A stretch of DNA of 64,000 nt from Isobaculum melis (GCF_900111355.1 NZ_FOHA01000005.1:1-64000); one strand, 5' to 3'. Counted from the first letter of the stretch, positions 35,405 through 44,493 are shown. The notes: generated from the letters alone by a model not told the origin. Translations and numbers: made by a program.

Positions 35405-35839
35405 TTGACTGGAGCAAGTGTAGAAAAAGCCATTCAATTATTAAAGGAAAAAGGCTATAAATATACAGATAAGCGCCAAAGTATGATTGAATTATTTGCC
35501 CAAGCAGATCGTTATTTAACAGCTAAAGAAGTCCAAAAGTATTTAAAGCAAACTTATCCATCTTTAAGCTATGATACGATCTATCGAAATTTATATTCCT
35601 TTGTTGAGATGAATATTTTAGAAGAGACAGAGCTAAGTGGTGAAAAAATGTTTCGATTTAGCTGTAGCCTAGATGGACAGCACCATCACCACCATTTTAT
35701 ATGTACCAAATGTGGGATGACAAAGAATATTCATATGTGTCCAATGGACTTCTTTAAAGAGCAATTAGATGGCTGTGAAATTCAATCGCATCGTTTTGAA
35801 ATTTTTGGTACTTGTGAAAACTGCTTAAAAGTATCATAG
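35405..35839 (+). CDS. zur: Fur family regulator, probably Zur
   Basis: 144 residues of the Fur family: winged helix KGYKYTDKRQSMIELF...LTAKEVQKYLKQTYPSLSYDTIYRNLYSF, then a dimerisation part with the histidine run HHHHHF, the structural zinc pair ICTKCG, and a C-terminal CENC. Start chosen at TTG 35405 behind AGAGGCG, because the in-frame ATG at 35339 lies before the -10 element and inside the operator region. A perfect Zur-type box covers the promoter, so I name it Zur by that context; PerR or Fur cannot be excluded from the protein alone. Confidence 0.82.
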   Translation: MTGASVEKAIQLLKEKGYKYTDKRQSMIELFAQADRYLTAKEVQKYLKQTYPSLSYDTIYRNLYSFVEMNILEETELSGEKMFRFSCSLDGQHHHHHFICTKCGMTKNIHMCPMDFFKEQLDGCEIQSHRFEIFGTCENCLKVS

Positions 35840-35948
35840 TTACACATGATTGTTTAGAAAACATAATGTTTCTAGGCAATCATGTTTTTTTATCGTGTTT
35901 AAATATGGTAAAATAAATAAAATGAACTAAAAAAGAATGGGATGAATC

Positions 35949-37586
35949 ATGGGAAAGAAAAAGCAAGTGGTGCAGCAAGACAAAAAAATAAAAAAATTAA
36001 CACTTAGAAATAAAATATTATTACTTGTCAGTATTTCAATTGTGGTCTCCTTGCTAGGAGCTTCATTTTTTATTAGAAATTATGTGATTGAACGAGAATA
36101 TGTCAACACACGAGAAAAGGTTTCAGGTATTGCTGAAATAGTGGCAAAAGAGCAGATTGTGATTGATTCTCTGGCAGATAAAGCAACTTATGAGCAAGTA
36201 CAAAGCTATGCTATGGACATGATGAAATTATCCAAAGTAGATTTTGTGGTGGTTCTTGATATGAACTTGGTTCGTTTATCTCATCCAAATGAAGAGGTAA
36301 TTGGCCAAGAATTTTCAAATGCAGAGGATGCGGCAGAAACCTTAAATGGAACGCCTCACTTTTCAACACAAAAAGGAATTCTAGGGGATGGGATGCGCTA
36401 CTTTACTCCGGTTTGGAATGAAAAGGGAGAACAAGTCGGTATTGTTTGTGTTGGATTGACCTTAGCGACGATTAATGAAGAAGTCCAAAAAGCCCAGCTA
36501 AATATTATGCTAGGTGTAGCCATTGGATTGACCATTGGGTTAATTGGAGCCATTCTCTTAGCCAATAAAATTAAAAAAGAATTATTTGGCTTAGAACCTA
36601 ATGAAATTGCTGCAAGTATTGAAGAAAAAGTGATTATCGAAGATGCTGTAAGTGATGGTATTATTGCCATTTCAACAACTGGAGAAATCATGCTAGTCAA
36701 CCGAGAAGCAAAACGTTTACTACGAAAGCTGCGTTTTACTTCAAATATTGATGAAGGAGAACTGCTTGATGAACAACTAAAAGCTGCATTATTTAAAGAA
36801 ACTATCGAAAATAAAAGACAAATTAGAAATATTCCAGTACAGCTAAATGGAGTGGAGCTCATCATTAGTGCAGCCCCAATCTTTATTCAGCAAGAGGTTT
36901 ATGGCGCTGTGGCAACCTTTAAAGACCAATCAGAAATGCAACAGCTGATTGAAGAGCTGAGTGGCAATGCCCAATATATTGACTCATTAAGAGCGCAAAC
37001 CCATGACTTTATGAATAAAATGCATGTCGTACTTGGACTCATTGAACTGCAAAAATATGACGAAGTAGCCAACTTTATTACGATGCTGACCGCTAGCTAT
37101 AAAGAAGAGGTTGGCTTTATTACTGAAAAAATTAAAATCCCGGCATTAGCAGGCTTCTTATTGGGTAAATTTAATGAAGCAAGAGAGCAAGAAATTACCT
37201 TTATTTTAGATGAACAATCGGCTATTCCAGAACTAGAGATGAATGAAAATGTACAAATATTTTTAGTGATTTTAGGTAATTTATTAGATAACGCAAGAGA
37301 AGCTGTGATGAATCAAGCAGAGAAGACTGTCCAGTTGCTACTTCAATATGATGAAGAATCAGCCATCTTTATGTTAAAAGTATCAGATACAGGAATAGGT
37401 ATTTCAGATGAAGTCAAAGCTCAAATGTTTGAAAGAGGTTTCTCCACAAAAGGAGCTCATCGTGGTTATGGACTGAATCTGGTTCAAAATATGATTTACC
37501 ATCATCAAGGCTTAATAGATGTAAAAACAACTGAAGGAAACGGCACAACATTCTATATTGAATGGCCATATGAAAATGAGGGATAA
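35949..37586 (+). CDS. CitA/DcuS-type sensor histidine kinase
   Basis: 545 residues. Membrane helix about 26-45, extracytoplasmic PDC sensor domain (about 46-180, with the LSHPNEEVIGQEF and PVWNEKGEQVGIVCVGLTL segments), second helix about 184-205, PAS domain (about 225-320), dimerisation helix with the phospho-histidine (RAQTHDFMNKMHVVLGLIEL, about 350), and ATPase domain (NLLDNAREAV, DTGIGI, GYGLNLVQNM). The family senses citrate, malate or other C4 acids. Five bases before its response regulator. Probably controls organic-acid uptake, perhaps the convergent permease/dehydrogenase pair. Confidence 0.93.
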   Translation: MGKKKQVVQQDKKIKKLTLRNKILLLVSISIVVSLLGASFFIRNYVIEREYVNTREKVSGIAEIVAKEQIVIDSLADKATYEQVQSYAMDMMKLSKVDFVVVLDMNLVRLSHPNEEVIGQEFSNAEDAAETLNGTPHFSTQKGILGDGMRYFTPVWNEKGEQVGIVCVGLTLATINEEVQKAQLNIMLGVAIGLTIGLIGAILLANKIKKELFGLEPNEIAASIEEKVIIEDAVSDGIIAISTTGEIMLVNREAKRLLRKLRFTSNIDEGELLDEQLKAALFKETIENKRQIRNIPVQLNGVELIISAAPIFIQQEVYGAVATFKDQSEMQQLIEELSGNAQYIDSLRAQTHDFMNKMHVVLGLIELQKYDEVANFITMLTASYKEEVGFITEKIKIPALAGFLLGKFNEAREQEITFILDEQSAIPELEMNENVQIFLVILGNLLDNAREAVMNQAEKTVQLLLQYDEESAIFMLKVSDTGIGISDEVKAQMFERGFSTKGAHRGYGLNLVQNMIYHHQGLIDVKTTEGNGTTFYIEWPYENEG

Positions 37587-37591
37587 AGAGA

Positions 37592-38302
37592 ATGATACAA
37601 GTATTAATTGTTGAAGATGATCCAATGGTTGCGATGTTAAATCAGCAATTTATTGAGCAAATAGATCAAGTAAAGATTGTTGGGAATGTTAAAAATGTTG
37701 AGCAAGCAATGACCATCTTAAAGGAACAGCCGGTTGATTTAATGCTACTAGATGTTTATTTACCAGGGATGACAGGAATTGAATTTCTAGCTGAAATGCG
37801 CAAAGAAAAAATTGAAACCTCGGTTATTTTAATTACAGCAGCAGATGATGTGCTCACTGTTAAAAAGGCGATTAATTATGGCGTTGTAGATTATTTAATC
37901 AAACCTTTTAGCTTTGAACGGTTTAAACTGGCCTATGAACGATTTATTGATTTAAGAAAAATTACTGGAAAAGAAAAAGTGACCAATCAAAGTATGCTAG
38001 ACAAATTCTTTTTATCGGCAAATGAAAGAGAGCAGGAAGAGCAGTTGGATTTACCTAAAGGCTTGTCTAGGTTGACGTTACGTAAAGTAGCAAAGAGTAT
38101 TGAACAGATTAAGCAGCCATTCTCAACAGAAGATTTAGCTAATCAAATTTTGATTTCAAGAATTTCAACCAAAAAGTATCTACTCTTTTTAGTTGAAATC
38201 GGCTATCTGACAGAAGAAATTGAATACCGTGAGATTGGTAGACCTGTTACGTTATATCAATCCAATCCGTCCTTTACAGCTTCAATTGAGCGCTATCAAT
38301 AA
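37592..38302 (+). CDS. CitB/DcuR-type response regulator
   Basis: 236 residues. Receiver domain (about 1-120) with VEDDPMV, the phosphorylated aspartate in LMLLDVYLPG (about residue 54), TAADD and the KPF switch lysine (about 104). The C-terminal half (about 150-225) has a helix-turn-helix (FSTEDLANQILISRISTKKYLLFLVEIG), as in the CitB/MalR/DcuR group. Partner of the upstream kinase. Its DNA targets are not evident in the sequence. Confidence 0.93.
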   Translation: MIQVLIVEDDPMVAMLNQQFIEQIDQVKIVGNVKNVEQAMTILKEQPVDLMLLDVYLPGMTGIEFLAEMRKEKIETSVILITAADDVLTVKKAINYGVVDYLIKPFSFERFKLAYERFIDLRKITGKEKVTNQSMLDKFFLSANEREQEEQLDLPKGLSRLTLRKVAKSIEQIKQPFSTEDLANQILISRISTKKYLLFLVEIGYLTEEIEYREIGRPVTLYQSNPSFTASIERYQ

Positions 38303-38338
38303 AAAAAGATGTATGCCTAAGCATACATCTTTTTTTAT
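38301..38338. terminator. Bidirectional terminator
   Basis: AAAAAAAGATGTATGC, loop CTAA, GCATACATCTTTTTTT between the two-component genes and the convergent dehydrogenase. Confidence 0.9.
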
Positions 38339-39354
38339 GATTGTTTTTCTGGTAAAGCAACAACGTTTAGTGTTTCACCAGTTGTTAACACATCATTTAA
38401 ATTCTCATAACTTGTTTCAATCATATTAGATAAAGCTTCATCTGTATTTGAACCAATATGAGGTGTTACCAATACACGAGGGTAAAGATCAACTAATTTT
38501 TGAACAGTTGCGTCAGGAATGGCTTCATTTTCACTAAACTCTTTAAAGAAGATAGCCGCTTCATTTGCAAACACATCTGTACCAAATCCACCTAAAGTAT
38601 TGGCTTCAAGAGCTGCTAAAATGGCTTCATTATCTTGTAATTCACCACGAGCAGTATTGATTAGAATGGCATCATCTTTCATTTTAGCAAGAAATTCTGC
38701 ATTGACCATTTGATCATTTTGACCAGGGAAGTAAGGAACATGCAAGCTTACAATATCGCTGACAGCAAGTAATTCATCTAATTCCATAAAAGTAACAACT
38801 TCTTTAGCCGCATCACTTTGGAAAACATCATAACCAACAACATTGGCACCTAAGCCTTTAAACAATGAAGCTTCAGTTAAACCAATTTTACCAGTACCGA
38901 TGACACCAACAGTACAGTTACGAACTTCTTTACTAAACATTGTACCATCAACGATAAAGTTTTTATGCGCTGTACGATTTGTTGTATAAGCAGTATGACG
39001 TAACAACATCATCGCTAGTGTTAAAGATAACTCAGCAATCGCATTTGGCGAGTAAGAAGGGACACGAGCAACACTCATATTGTAATCAGCAGCAGCTTGC
39101 AAATCAATGTGATTAAAGCCTACTGTACGTGTAAATAAATATTTCACACCATATTCAGCCATTTTTTCAACATTTTGACGATCAGCTACGCAATTTCCTC
39201 TTAAGATGACTGCATCCATTCCTTTAGCAGTTTCAATATTGTCATGAGTAAGCAAACCTTCAACTAGTGAAAGCTCAAATTGGTATTTGTTCAATTTTTC
39301 GAAAAAGGCTACTTCATTTGGTCTGACACCGTAACATACGACTTTTAATGACAT
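38335..39354 (-). CDS. D-lactate dehydrogenase-type D-2-hydroxyacid dehydrogenase
   Basis: 339 residues. NAD-binding GTGKIG (about 152-157), substrate arginine in INTARGELQD (about 235), the active Glu in the DVFANEA region and the acid-base His in VTPHIGSNTDEA (about 300). TRTVGFNHIDL is typical of D-LDH. It interconverts pyruvate (or a longer 2-keto acid) and the D-hydroxy acid. It lies 30 bases downstream of an AEC-type permease gene in one operon, so uptake and oxidation, or formation and export, of a hydroxy acid is likely. Confidence 0.9.
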   Translation of the reverse strand: MSLKVVCYGVRPNEVAFFEKLNKYQFELSLVEGLLTHDNIETAKGMDAVILRGNCVADRQNVEKMAEYGVKYLFTRTVGFNHIDLQAAADYNMSVARVPSYSPNAIAELSLTLAMMLLRHTAYTTNRTAHKNFIVDGTMFSKEVRNCTVGVIGTGKIGLTEASLFKGLGANVVGYDVFQSDAAKEVVTFMELDELLAVSDIVSLHVPYFPGQNDQMVNAEFLAKMKDDAILINTARGELQDNEAILAALEANTLGGFGTDVFANEAAIFFKEFSENEAIPDATVQKLVDLYPRVLVTPHIGSNTDEALSNMIETSYENLNDVLTTGETLNVVALPEKQS

Positions 39355-39383
39355 TTTTTTAAATCCCCTTTATTGTTTATTGA

Positions 39384-40487
39384 CTAAAATAGTCCCATTT
39401 TACTAATAACTTCTAAGATAATAATCCAAACTGGCATCATCACTACCGCTAATAAAGTAGAAAGTAGGGAAGCATTTGAAGCGAGTAAGGCATCTTTATC
39501 AAAACTAATGGCATAAGCCGCTGCAACAGTTGCAGTTGGTGTTGCCATCATAATGACGATTGTAGCTAAGGCAGCAAAGCTAACAGGTAAAATACCAGTT
39601 GCAGTTAAAATTGCTAATAAAACAATGTTTAAAGCTGGAACAAGAATAACTTTTACAATACTGTAGAACCAAGAAGTTTTATCTGTTGCAGCCGTTTTAA
39701 TACTTACTTCACCAAGTGTTGCGCCGATTGCTAACCATGCAAGAGGTGATGCTAAAGGTGCAAGGAAAGTTAATGGTTTAAATAACCATGGTGCTGTTTG
39801 GTCAATACGTAAGAAGGCAAAACTCTTCATCACAGTTTCAGAAACAACTTTACCATCTACAATATCTTTAGGAACTTGAACGGCAACTTCAACTTGTGGT
39901 AGTGAAGCTTGGAAGATCCAAATCAGTAAACCAGCAAATGTTGCGATAACAATTGGATTTAAGAACATTGATTTGATGTTTTTTGCTTCCATTTTTAAAC
40001 CACTCATTTTGATGTAACCATATGAGTAAAGGAAGATACGGTAACCAATATTGAAAACAGAGGCTAAAAGAGCAATTGTTGCGCCATATTGTGGACCATA
40101 AACCGCTGTTGCAATTGGAATACCAAAGAAAGTAGTAGAACCAAAAATTGTTAAGACACGTAATGTATCTTGTTGATCTCCTTTAAATTTCAAAAAGATT
40201 GGTTTTGATACAAAAATTAAGATAATGTAAATCAAAAGACCCCAAATTAAAACGTTGATACTTTCTTTTAAAGAGTCTGGATTAATATCTTGCATAAAAG
40301 CATTAAATGCTAATGCAGGTAAAGAGACTGTTAAAACAACATTAGATAGGATTTTCCCAACATTTTTATTGAAAATTCCTTTTTTGCGACAGAAGTAACC
40401 TAATAAAATAATAAAGACAGTAGAAGTGATGGCGCTAATGATTGTCATATCTGTTAGCGTCGTTTTGATAATTTCACCAAGATTCAT
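39384..40487 (-). CDS. AEC family transporter (malate/organic-acid permease type)
   Basis: 367 residues, about ten hydrophobic helices in two five-helix halves (auxin efflux carrier/MleP family). Marks: GYFCRKKGIFNKNVGKILSNVVLTVSLPALAFNAFM and FGSTTFFGIPIATAVYGPQYGATIALLAS in the first half, and the TPTATVAAAYAISFDKD loop in the second. Start chosen at ATG 40487, seven bases after GGAGGA; an ATG five codons earlier overlaps that site. First gene of an operon with the D-LDH-type gene and facing a CitA/CitB-type system, which suggests a hydroxy acid or malate as substrate. Confidence 0.9.
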   Translation of the reverse strand: MNLGEIIKTTLTDMTIISAITSTVFIILLGYFCRKKGIFNKNVGKILSNVVLTVSLPALAFNAFMQDINPDSLKESINVLIWGLLIYIILIFVSKPIFLKFKGDQQDTLRVLTIFGSTTFFGIPIATAVYGPQYGATIALLASVFNIGYRIFLYSYGYIKMSGLKMEAKNIKSMFLNPIVIATFAGLLIWIFQASLPQVEVAVQVPKDIVDGKVVSETVMKSFAFLRIDQTAPWLFKPLTFLAPLASPLAWLAIGATLGEVSIKTAATDKTSWFYSIVKVILVPALNIVLLAILTATGILPVSFAALATIVIMMATPTATVAAAYAISFDKDALLASNASLLSTLLAVVMMPVWIIILEVISKMGLF

Positions 40488-40636
40488 AAATAATTCCTCC
40501 AAATTGTGTTTTTTTTCACAAACTATGATTAAAGCTAGCTGTGTTTATTGAACAAATTGAGTATATGATACCTTTGTGAAAAAGTGAACAATATGTAATT
40601 AAATGTCAGTTTTGTAACTTAAGTAAGTGAAAATAG

Positions 40637-40668
40637 TTCAATCTTGACGTTCATGAAAGCTGTAAGGT
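40637..40668 (+). promoter_or_regulatory. Promoter of the small membrane peptide gene
   Basis: TTGACG (about 40643-40648), 18 bases, TAGAAT (about 40667-40672). Within the spacer lies TGAAAGCTGTAAGG, a weak match to a CcpA cre site. The peptide gene starts about 48 bases downstream. Confidence 0.4.
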
Positions 40669-40719
40669 AGAATGAGTGGCAAATGAAGAATGGATCAGTC
40701 ATCATAGAAAGGAGTCATC

Positions 40720-40866
40720 ATGTTTATAATGGAGTCAATTTTATACATAACATTAGGCGTCATTATGGTCTTAGGTGCCGCTAATCTTTTTATCTGTATT
40801 CATCAAACATCAAGTAAGGAAAAGAAGCATCATAACAAAAAAAATAGAGCGGATGATGAATTATAA
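40720..40866 (+). CDS. 48-residue single-pass membrane peptide
   Basis: A 48-codon ORF with GAAAGGAG six bases before its ATG. It begins MFIMESILYITLGVIMVLGA, has one hydrophobic helix (about 5-28), then a basic/hydrophilic tail with KKHHNKKNRADDEL. No family recognised. The last codons and stop lie inside a long terminator stem, so the gene and its terminator overlap. It is divergent from the AEC operon and could be a small regulator or subunit; there is no direct evidence. Confidence 0.6.
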   Translation: MFIMESILYITLGVIMVLGAANLFICIHQTSSKEKKHHNKKNRADDEL

Positions 40867-40889
40867 ACATCATCCGCTCTATTATTAGT
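40848..40889. terminator. Long bidirectional terminator overlapping a small ORF
   Basis: AATAGAGCGGATGATG, loop AATTATAAA, CATCATCCGCTCTATT: a perfect 16-bp stem. The left arm encodes the last residues of the 48-residue peptide. It also stands just after ispG on the other strand. Confidence 0.8.
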
Positions 40890-40898
40890 TTTTGTATC

Positions 40899-42008
40899 TT
40901 AAGCCTGCTCTTTTTTTTCTGCTTCTTGTTTTGCGAAGTATTCTGCGGCTAAAGCATCGATATCTTTCTTCAATTCTTCAACCATCTCTTCTTCTGGAAC
41001 ATGACGTACAATTTTACCATTCTTAAAGAGTAGACCCTCGCCGCGTGCTCCAGCAATCCCAATATCTGCTTCTCTAGCTTCGCCTGGTCCATTTACTGCA
41101 CAGCCAAGAACGGCTACTTTAATTGGAGCTTTAATTTTTGAAATATATTCTTCTACTTCATTAGCAATTGGAATCAAATCAATTTCAATGCGACCACAAG
41201 TAGGGCATGAGATTAAAGTGGCAGCATTACTGGCTAAGCCAAATGATTTTAAGACTTCTTTGGCTACTTTAATTTCTTCAACAGGATCAGCAGAAAGAGA
41301 CACACGACAAGTATTGCCAATTCCACGACTTAAAATAGCTCCTAAACCAGCAGCTGATTTAATCCCACCTGAAAATTGTGTCCCAGCTTCAGTAATCCCT
41401 AAATGAAGGGGATAATCAAATGTTTCAGCAGCTAAAGTATAGGCTTCAATTGCAAGGTTAACATCACTTGCTTTTAAGGAAACGATAATGTCATAGAAAT
41501 CTAAGTCTTCTAATATTTTAATATGGTCAACGGCACTTGCGACCATCGCTTCAGCAGTAGGGTAGCCATATTGTTGAATAAAGCGTTTCTCTAATGAACC
41601 AGCATTGACCCCAATTCTAATCGGAATCTGCTTTTCTTTCGCAGCAGTGACAACTTTTTCAACACGGTCCTTACGACCAATATTTCCTGGATTAATTCTA
41701 ATTTTATCAACACCAGCATCAATAGCCTTTAAAGCTAAGCGATAATCAAAGTGGATATCAGCTACAAGTGGAATATGAATCTGCTTTTTAATTTCTGAAA
41801 GAGCATCTGCTGCACGTTCATCAGGAACTGCAACGCGGACGATTTGACAGCCAGCGTCCTCTAATTGTAAAATTTGTGCCACAGTTGCTGCAACATCATG
41901 TGTTTTTGTTGTACACATACTTTGAATGAATAACTCGTTACTTCCACCAATGGTAAGATCACCAACACGAACTTTTCGTGTTTTGCTTCGATGAATGAGT
42001 TCTCCCAT
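40899..42008 (-). CDS. ispG: 4-hydroxy-3-methylbut-2-enyl diphosphate synthase (MEP pathway)
   Basis: 369 residues, complete. TIM-barrel N-terminus with [16 protein letters not shown] and [11 protein letters not shown] (about 81-115). C-terminal Fe-S domain with cysteines in [14 protein letters not shown] (about 268-281) and [14 protein letters not shown] (about 300-314). It converts ME-cPP to HMBPP using a 4Fe-4S cluster, the sixth step of the MEP isoprenoid pathway. Most Lactobacillales use the mevalonate pathway, so this gene is notable. Stands alone. ATG 42008 follows AAAGGAG. Confidence 0.95.
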   Translation of the reverse strand: MGELIHRSKTRKVRVGDLTIGGSNELFIQSMCTTKTHDVAATVAQILQLEDAGCQIVRVAVPDERAADALSEIKKQIHIPLVADIHFDYRLALKAIDAGVDKIRINPGNIGRKDRVEKVVTAAKEKQIPIRIGVNAGSLEKRFIQQYGYPTAEAMVASAVDHIKILEDLDFYDIIVSLKASDVNLAIEAYTLAAETFDYPLHLGITEAGTQFSGGIKSAAGLGAILSRGIGNTCRVSLSADPVEEIKVAKEVLKSFGLASNAATLISCPTCGRIEIDLIPIANEVEEYISKIKAPIKVAVLGCAVNGPGEAREADIGIAGARGEGLLFKNGKIVRHVPEEEMVEELKKDIDALAAEYFAKQEAEKKEQA

Positions 42009-42191
42009 ATGAATCGCTCCTTTAAGTTACATAATTTATTATTTATTAGTTTGTTTGTTTGTTCAATGAGTGAATGAGTCTTTTAATAAATAAACTCAAC
42101 TTTTACTATTATATCGTATTTAAAAATGAAGACAAGTGGATTCTATGGGAAATTGCATAAGATTTTCGTAAGAAAGGAGGCCATAAAATAA

Positions 42192-42218
42192 ATAAAACAG
42201 CCCAAAAGGCTGTTTTAT
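42192..42218 (-). terminator. Terminator of the DUF1189 gene
   Basis: ATAAAACAGCC, loop CAAAA, GGCTGTTTTAT, placed directly after the stop of the DUF1189 gene on the minus strand. Confidence 0.75.
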
Positions 42219-43007
42219 CTATGGTTTCGTTGCTTGAGAAGGAATGGCTTTAATCATTTGATAGGCAATAATCATCGTTAAAACAAGCTCAATTTCCATT
42301 TGGAAAGGTAAGAGCACGCCCAAGAAATTGATGAGATTGATACCAACAATTGGTAAGGTTGAAGCGACTAATCCAATTTTCCAAGATTGTCCATAAGAGA
42401 GAGAACGCTTCATTAAGGTCACAATCAAGTGAGTTGCAATCATATAAAGAATGCTATAAAAACCTGTAAAGAAAGCACTGATTAAAACAGAAAGGATCAC
42501 CACAACAACCAAAAGAATGACTTTCAGTTGACGGGTTTGGATAATATATGCCTTAAAATCATCCTGGGTTTTAATCCCTAATTGATGATAGTCAAAACTA
42601 AAGGTTCGATCTTGAACCACAACATAAATTTCTTTAGAAAATAGGGCAATCGCCATACTTGTTTTGATTGCATCACTATCAATATCACTTGTTTTTCTAG
42701 TATTATTAGGATCAAATGTAAATAAAATCGAATTGGTTTGATAAACAAAACTTTTTTCAACCTTTTTAGGTACCAAGACGTCATCTTTTACAGTGAAATC
42801 TGGAATATGCTCTAGGATGGTTTGACTATCTGTCTCAAATTGATCTAATAATTGAATGGATGATTGAACAAAAGGTAGTGAAGCAAATAAAATCAATATA
42901 AATAAATAGAGCATACTTTTTGATTTTTTTAATTGTGCAACCTGTGTCAGCTTTTGAGGTGCATATAAAGCTTTAAAAAATAATGATAAAGTATTAATAG
43001 AAATCAC
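42219..43007 (-). CDS. DUF1189 family membrane protein
   Basis: 262 residues. N-terminal helix (about 29-48), a large outside loop, then about four hydrophobic helices (about 160-255). DUF1189 traits are the LSLFFKALYAPQKLTQVAQLKKSKSMLYLFIL start and the late hydrophobic block. Function unknown; in Firmicutes the family is seen near envelope and DNA-metabolism genes. Upstream of sodA on the opposite strand. Confidence 0.82.
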   Translation of the reverse strand: MISINTLSLFFKALYAPQKLTQVAQLKKSKSMLYLFILILFASLPFVQSSIQLLDQFETDSQTILEHIPDFTVKDDVLVPKKVEKSFVYQTNSILFTFDPNNTRKTSDIDSDAIKTSMAIALFSKEIYVVVQDRTFSFDYHQLGIKTQDDFKAYIIQTRQLKVILLVVVVILSVLISAFFTGFYSILYMIATHLIVTLMKRSLSYGQSWKIGLVASTLPIVGINLINFLGVLLPFQMEIELVLTMIIAYQMIKAIPSQATKP

Positions 43008-43192
43008 ATTCTTTCATTTATTTGTATACCCAACCATTGTACTTTGTTATCTGCTTAAACTCAATAGAGGAATCAATGAAGAAAAATGTTGAGCAAAAAT
43101 TTTGTATTTCACAGATGTAAGTGTTACCATAGAGGTTAGTTAGGAATTATTACCTGATTAAATTTTTCGGAACAAATTGGAGGAAAACAAAA

Positions 43193-43801
43193 ATGACTTA
43201 TCAATTACCAGAACTACCATATGCTTACGATGCACTATTACCTCATATTGATGTAGAAACAATGCATTTACACCATGACAAACACCACAATACTTATGTG
43301 ACAAACTTAAATGCTGCATTGGAAAAACATCCTGAGTTACAAGGCCAAACAATTGAAGAATTGTTAGCGAAAATCAATGAAATTCCAGAAGATATTCGTA
43401 CAGCTGTACGTAACAATGGTGGTGGACATGCAAACCATTCACTATTTTGGGAAGTAATGGCACCTAATGCTGGTGGCGAACCAACTGGTGCTTTAAAAGA
43501 AGCTATTGATGCTACTTTTGGTAGCTTTGCTGATTTTAAAGAAAAATTTGCAGCTGCTGCAACAACAAGATTTGGTTCTGGTTGGGCTTGGTTAGTACTT
43601 GATCAAGGCAAACTTGCAATTGAATCAACTCCAAATCAAGATTCACCTATTTTTGAAGGCAAAACACCTATCTTAGGTTTAGATGTTTGGGAACATGCTT
43701 ATTACCTAAACTATAAAAATGTACGTCCAAGCTATATTGCTGCTTTCTGGGAAGTTGTTAACTGGCCAGAAGTTTCAAAACGTTTTGAAGCAGCTAAATA
43801 A
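43193..43801 (+). CDS. sodA: Manganese/iron superoxide dismutase
   Basis: 202 residues. Metal ligands: His in [13 protein letters not shown] (about 27), His in [12 protein letters not shown] (about 81), and Asp/His in [13 protein letters not shown] (about 164-168). GSGWAWLV and the Gly/Gln pattern of Mn-type enzymes are present. It converts superoxide to peroxide and oxygen in the cytoplasm. GGAGGA precedes ATG 43193. Single gene, with its own strong terminator. Confidence 0.97.
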   Translation: MTYQLPELPYAYDALLPHIDVETMHLHHDKHHNTYVTNLNAALEKHPELQGQTIEELLAKINEIPEDIRTAVRNNGGGHANHSLFWEVMAPNAGGEPTGALKEAIDATFGSFADFKEKFAAAATTRFGSGWAWLVLDQGKLAIESTPNQDSPIFEGKTPILGLDVWEHAYYLNYKNVRPSYIAAFWEVVNWPEVSKRFEAAK

Positions 43802-43813
43802 TAACAATTAGAA

Positions 43814-43858
43814 AAGCACCCATTCACAATAAAATTTGTGAATGGGTTCTTTTTTTAG
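43814..43858. terminator. Bidirectional terminator
   Basis: GAAAAG-CACCCATTCACAA, loop, TTGTGAATGGGTTCTTTTTTT between sodA and the convergent pentapeptide gene. Confidence 0.85.
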
Positions 43859-44493
43859 ACGATATTAATTTGTAAAGCTTCAGCAAAAACAATGGCTTGC
43901 TCAGTGGTAACAGATACCCCAGCAACCTTATCTAAACTAATCATCAATTGTTCAAAATAACAAGTACTTAAATTAAGGCCTTTTAAGCTAGTATTCATAA
44001 AGTTCGCTCCAGTTAAATCGCATTCTGCAAATAGTAGCTGTTGCCAATTTAACTCAAAGAAATCAGCTTGAACAAGTAGGGCATTTGTAAATGAGACATA
44101 TTTCATTGAAGCATAGCTAAAGGAGCTATATTTACCATGAATCCCATCAAATTGAACATGCTGTAAAGTAGCATCAGCAAAGTTTGTTCCAACTAGTTTC
44201 GTTCCATTAAAATAAGCACGATGAATGATGGCACCAATAAACTCCACATTACTAAAATCACATTTTTCAAAATGAACATCTAATAATTCTAATTGAGAAA
44301 AACTCATATTTTCAAAAGTCACATTGATAAACTTCACTTTTTTAAAGCAAACATGGGCAAAAGTATCATTTTCAAGTGTACAATTTTCAAATACACAGTT
44401 TTCATAATAAGCTTCATCTTCTAGCGTGTCGAAGTTAGCCGGCTGAAGGGGCATATCCAATACTGGTAAATCAATTTTTATTTTTTTCTTCAT
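43855..44493 (-). CDS. Pentapeptide-repeat protein, Qnr-like
   Basis: 212 residues made almost wholly of A(N/D)LXX-type pentapeptides: YYENCVFENCTLENDTFAHVCFKKVKFINVTFENMSF..., then LVGTNFADATL and CDLTGANFMNTSL, ending in a short capping part. This makes a right-handed quadrilateral beta-helix whose shape mimics DNA. Length and layout resemble Qnr and the chromosomal Qnr homologues of enterococci, which bind gyrase/topoisomerase IV and can lower quinolone sensitivity. That function is inference. Its start overlaps the end of the YfhO-type gene; start chosen at ATG 44493 behind AAAGGTG. Confidence 0.8.
   Translation of the reverse strand: MKKKIKIDLPVLDMPLQPANFDTLEDEAYYENCVFENCTLENDTFAHVCFKKVKFINVTFENMSFSQLELLDVHFEKCDFSNVEFIGAIIHRAYFNGTKLVGTNFADATLQHVQFDGIHGKYSSFSYASMKYVSFTNALLVQADFFELNWQQLLFAECDLTGANFMNTSLKGLNLSTCYFEQLMISLDKVAGVSVTTEQAIVFAEALQINIV

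Noticed and set aside
40640-40672. cre site before the 48-residue peptide gene (TGAAAGCTGTAAGG)
   Set aside because: It lacks the central CG and the symmetric right half of a cre, so I kept it only as a weak note.
42040-42080. GTTT-rich short repeats upstream of ispG as a possible CRISPR or iteron
   Set aside because: The units are only four to five bases, with no spacers or regular period.
44064-44246. Histidine-rich and other short frames antisense to known genes (for example 4064-4246, 23731-23982, 54616-54894, 55814-56038)
   Set aside because: They are shadows of real genes; their odd composition comes from codons of the opposite strand.
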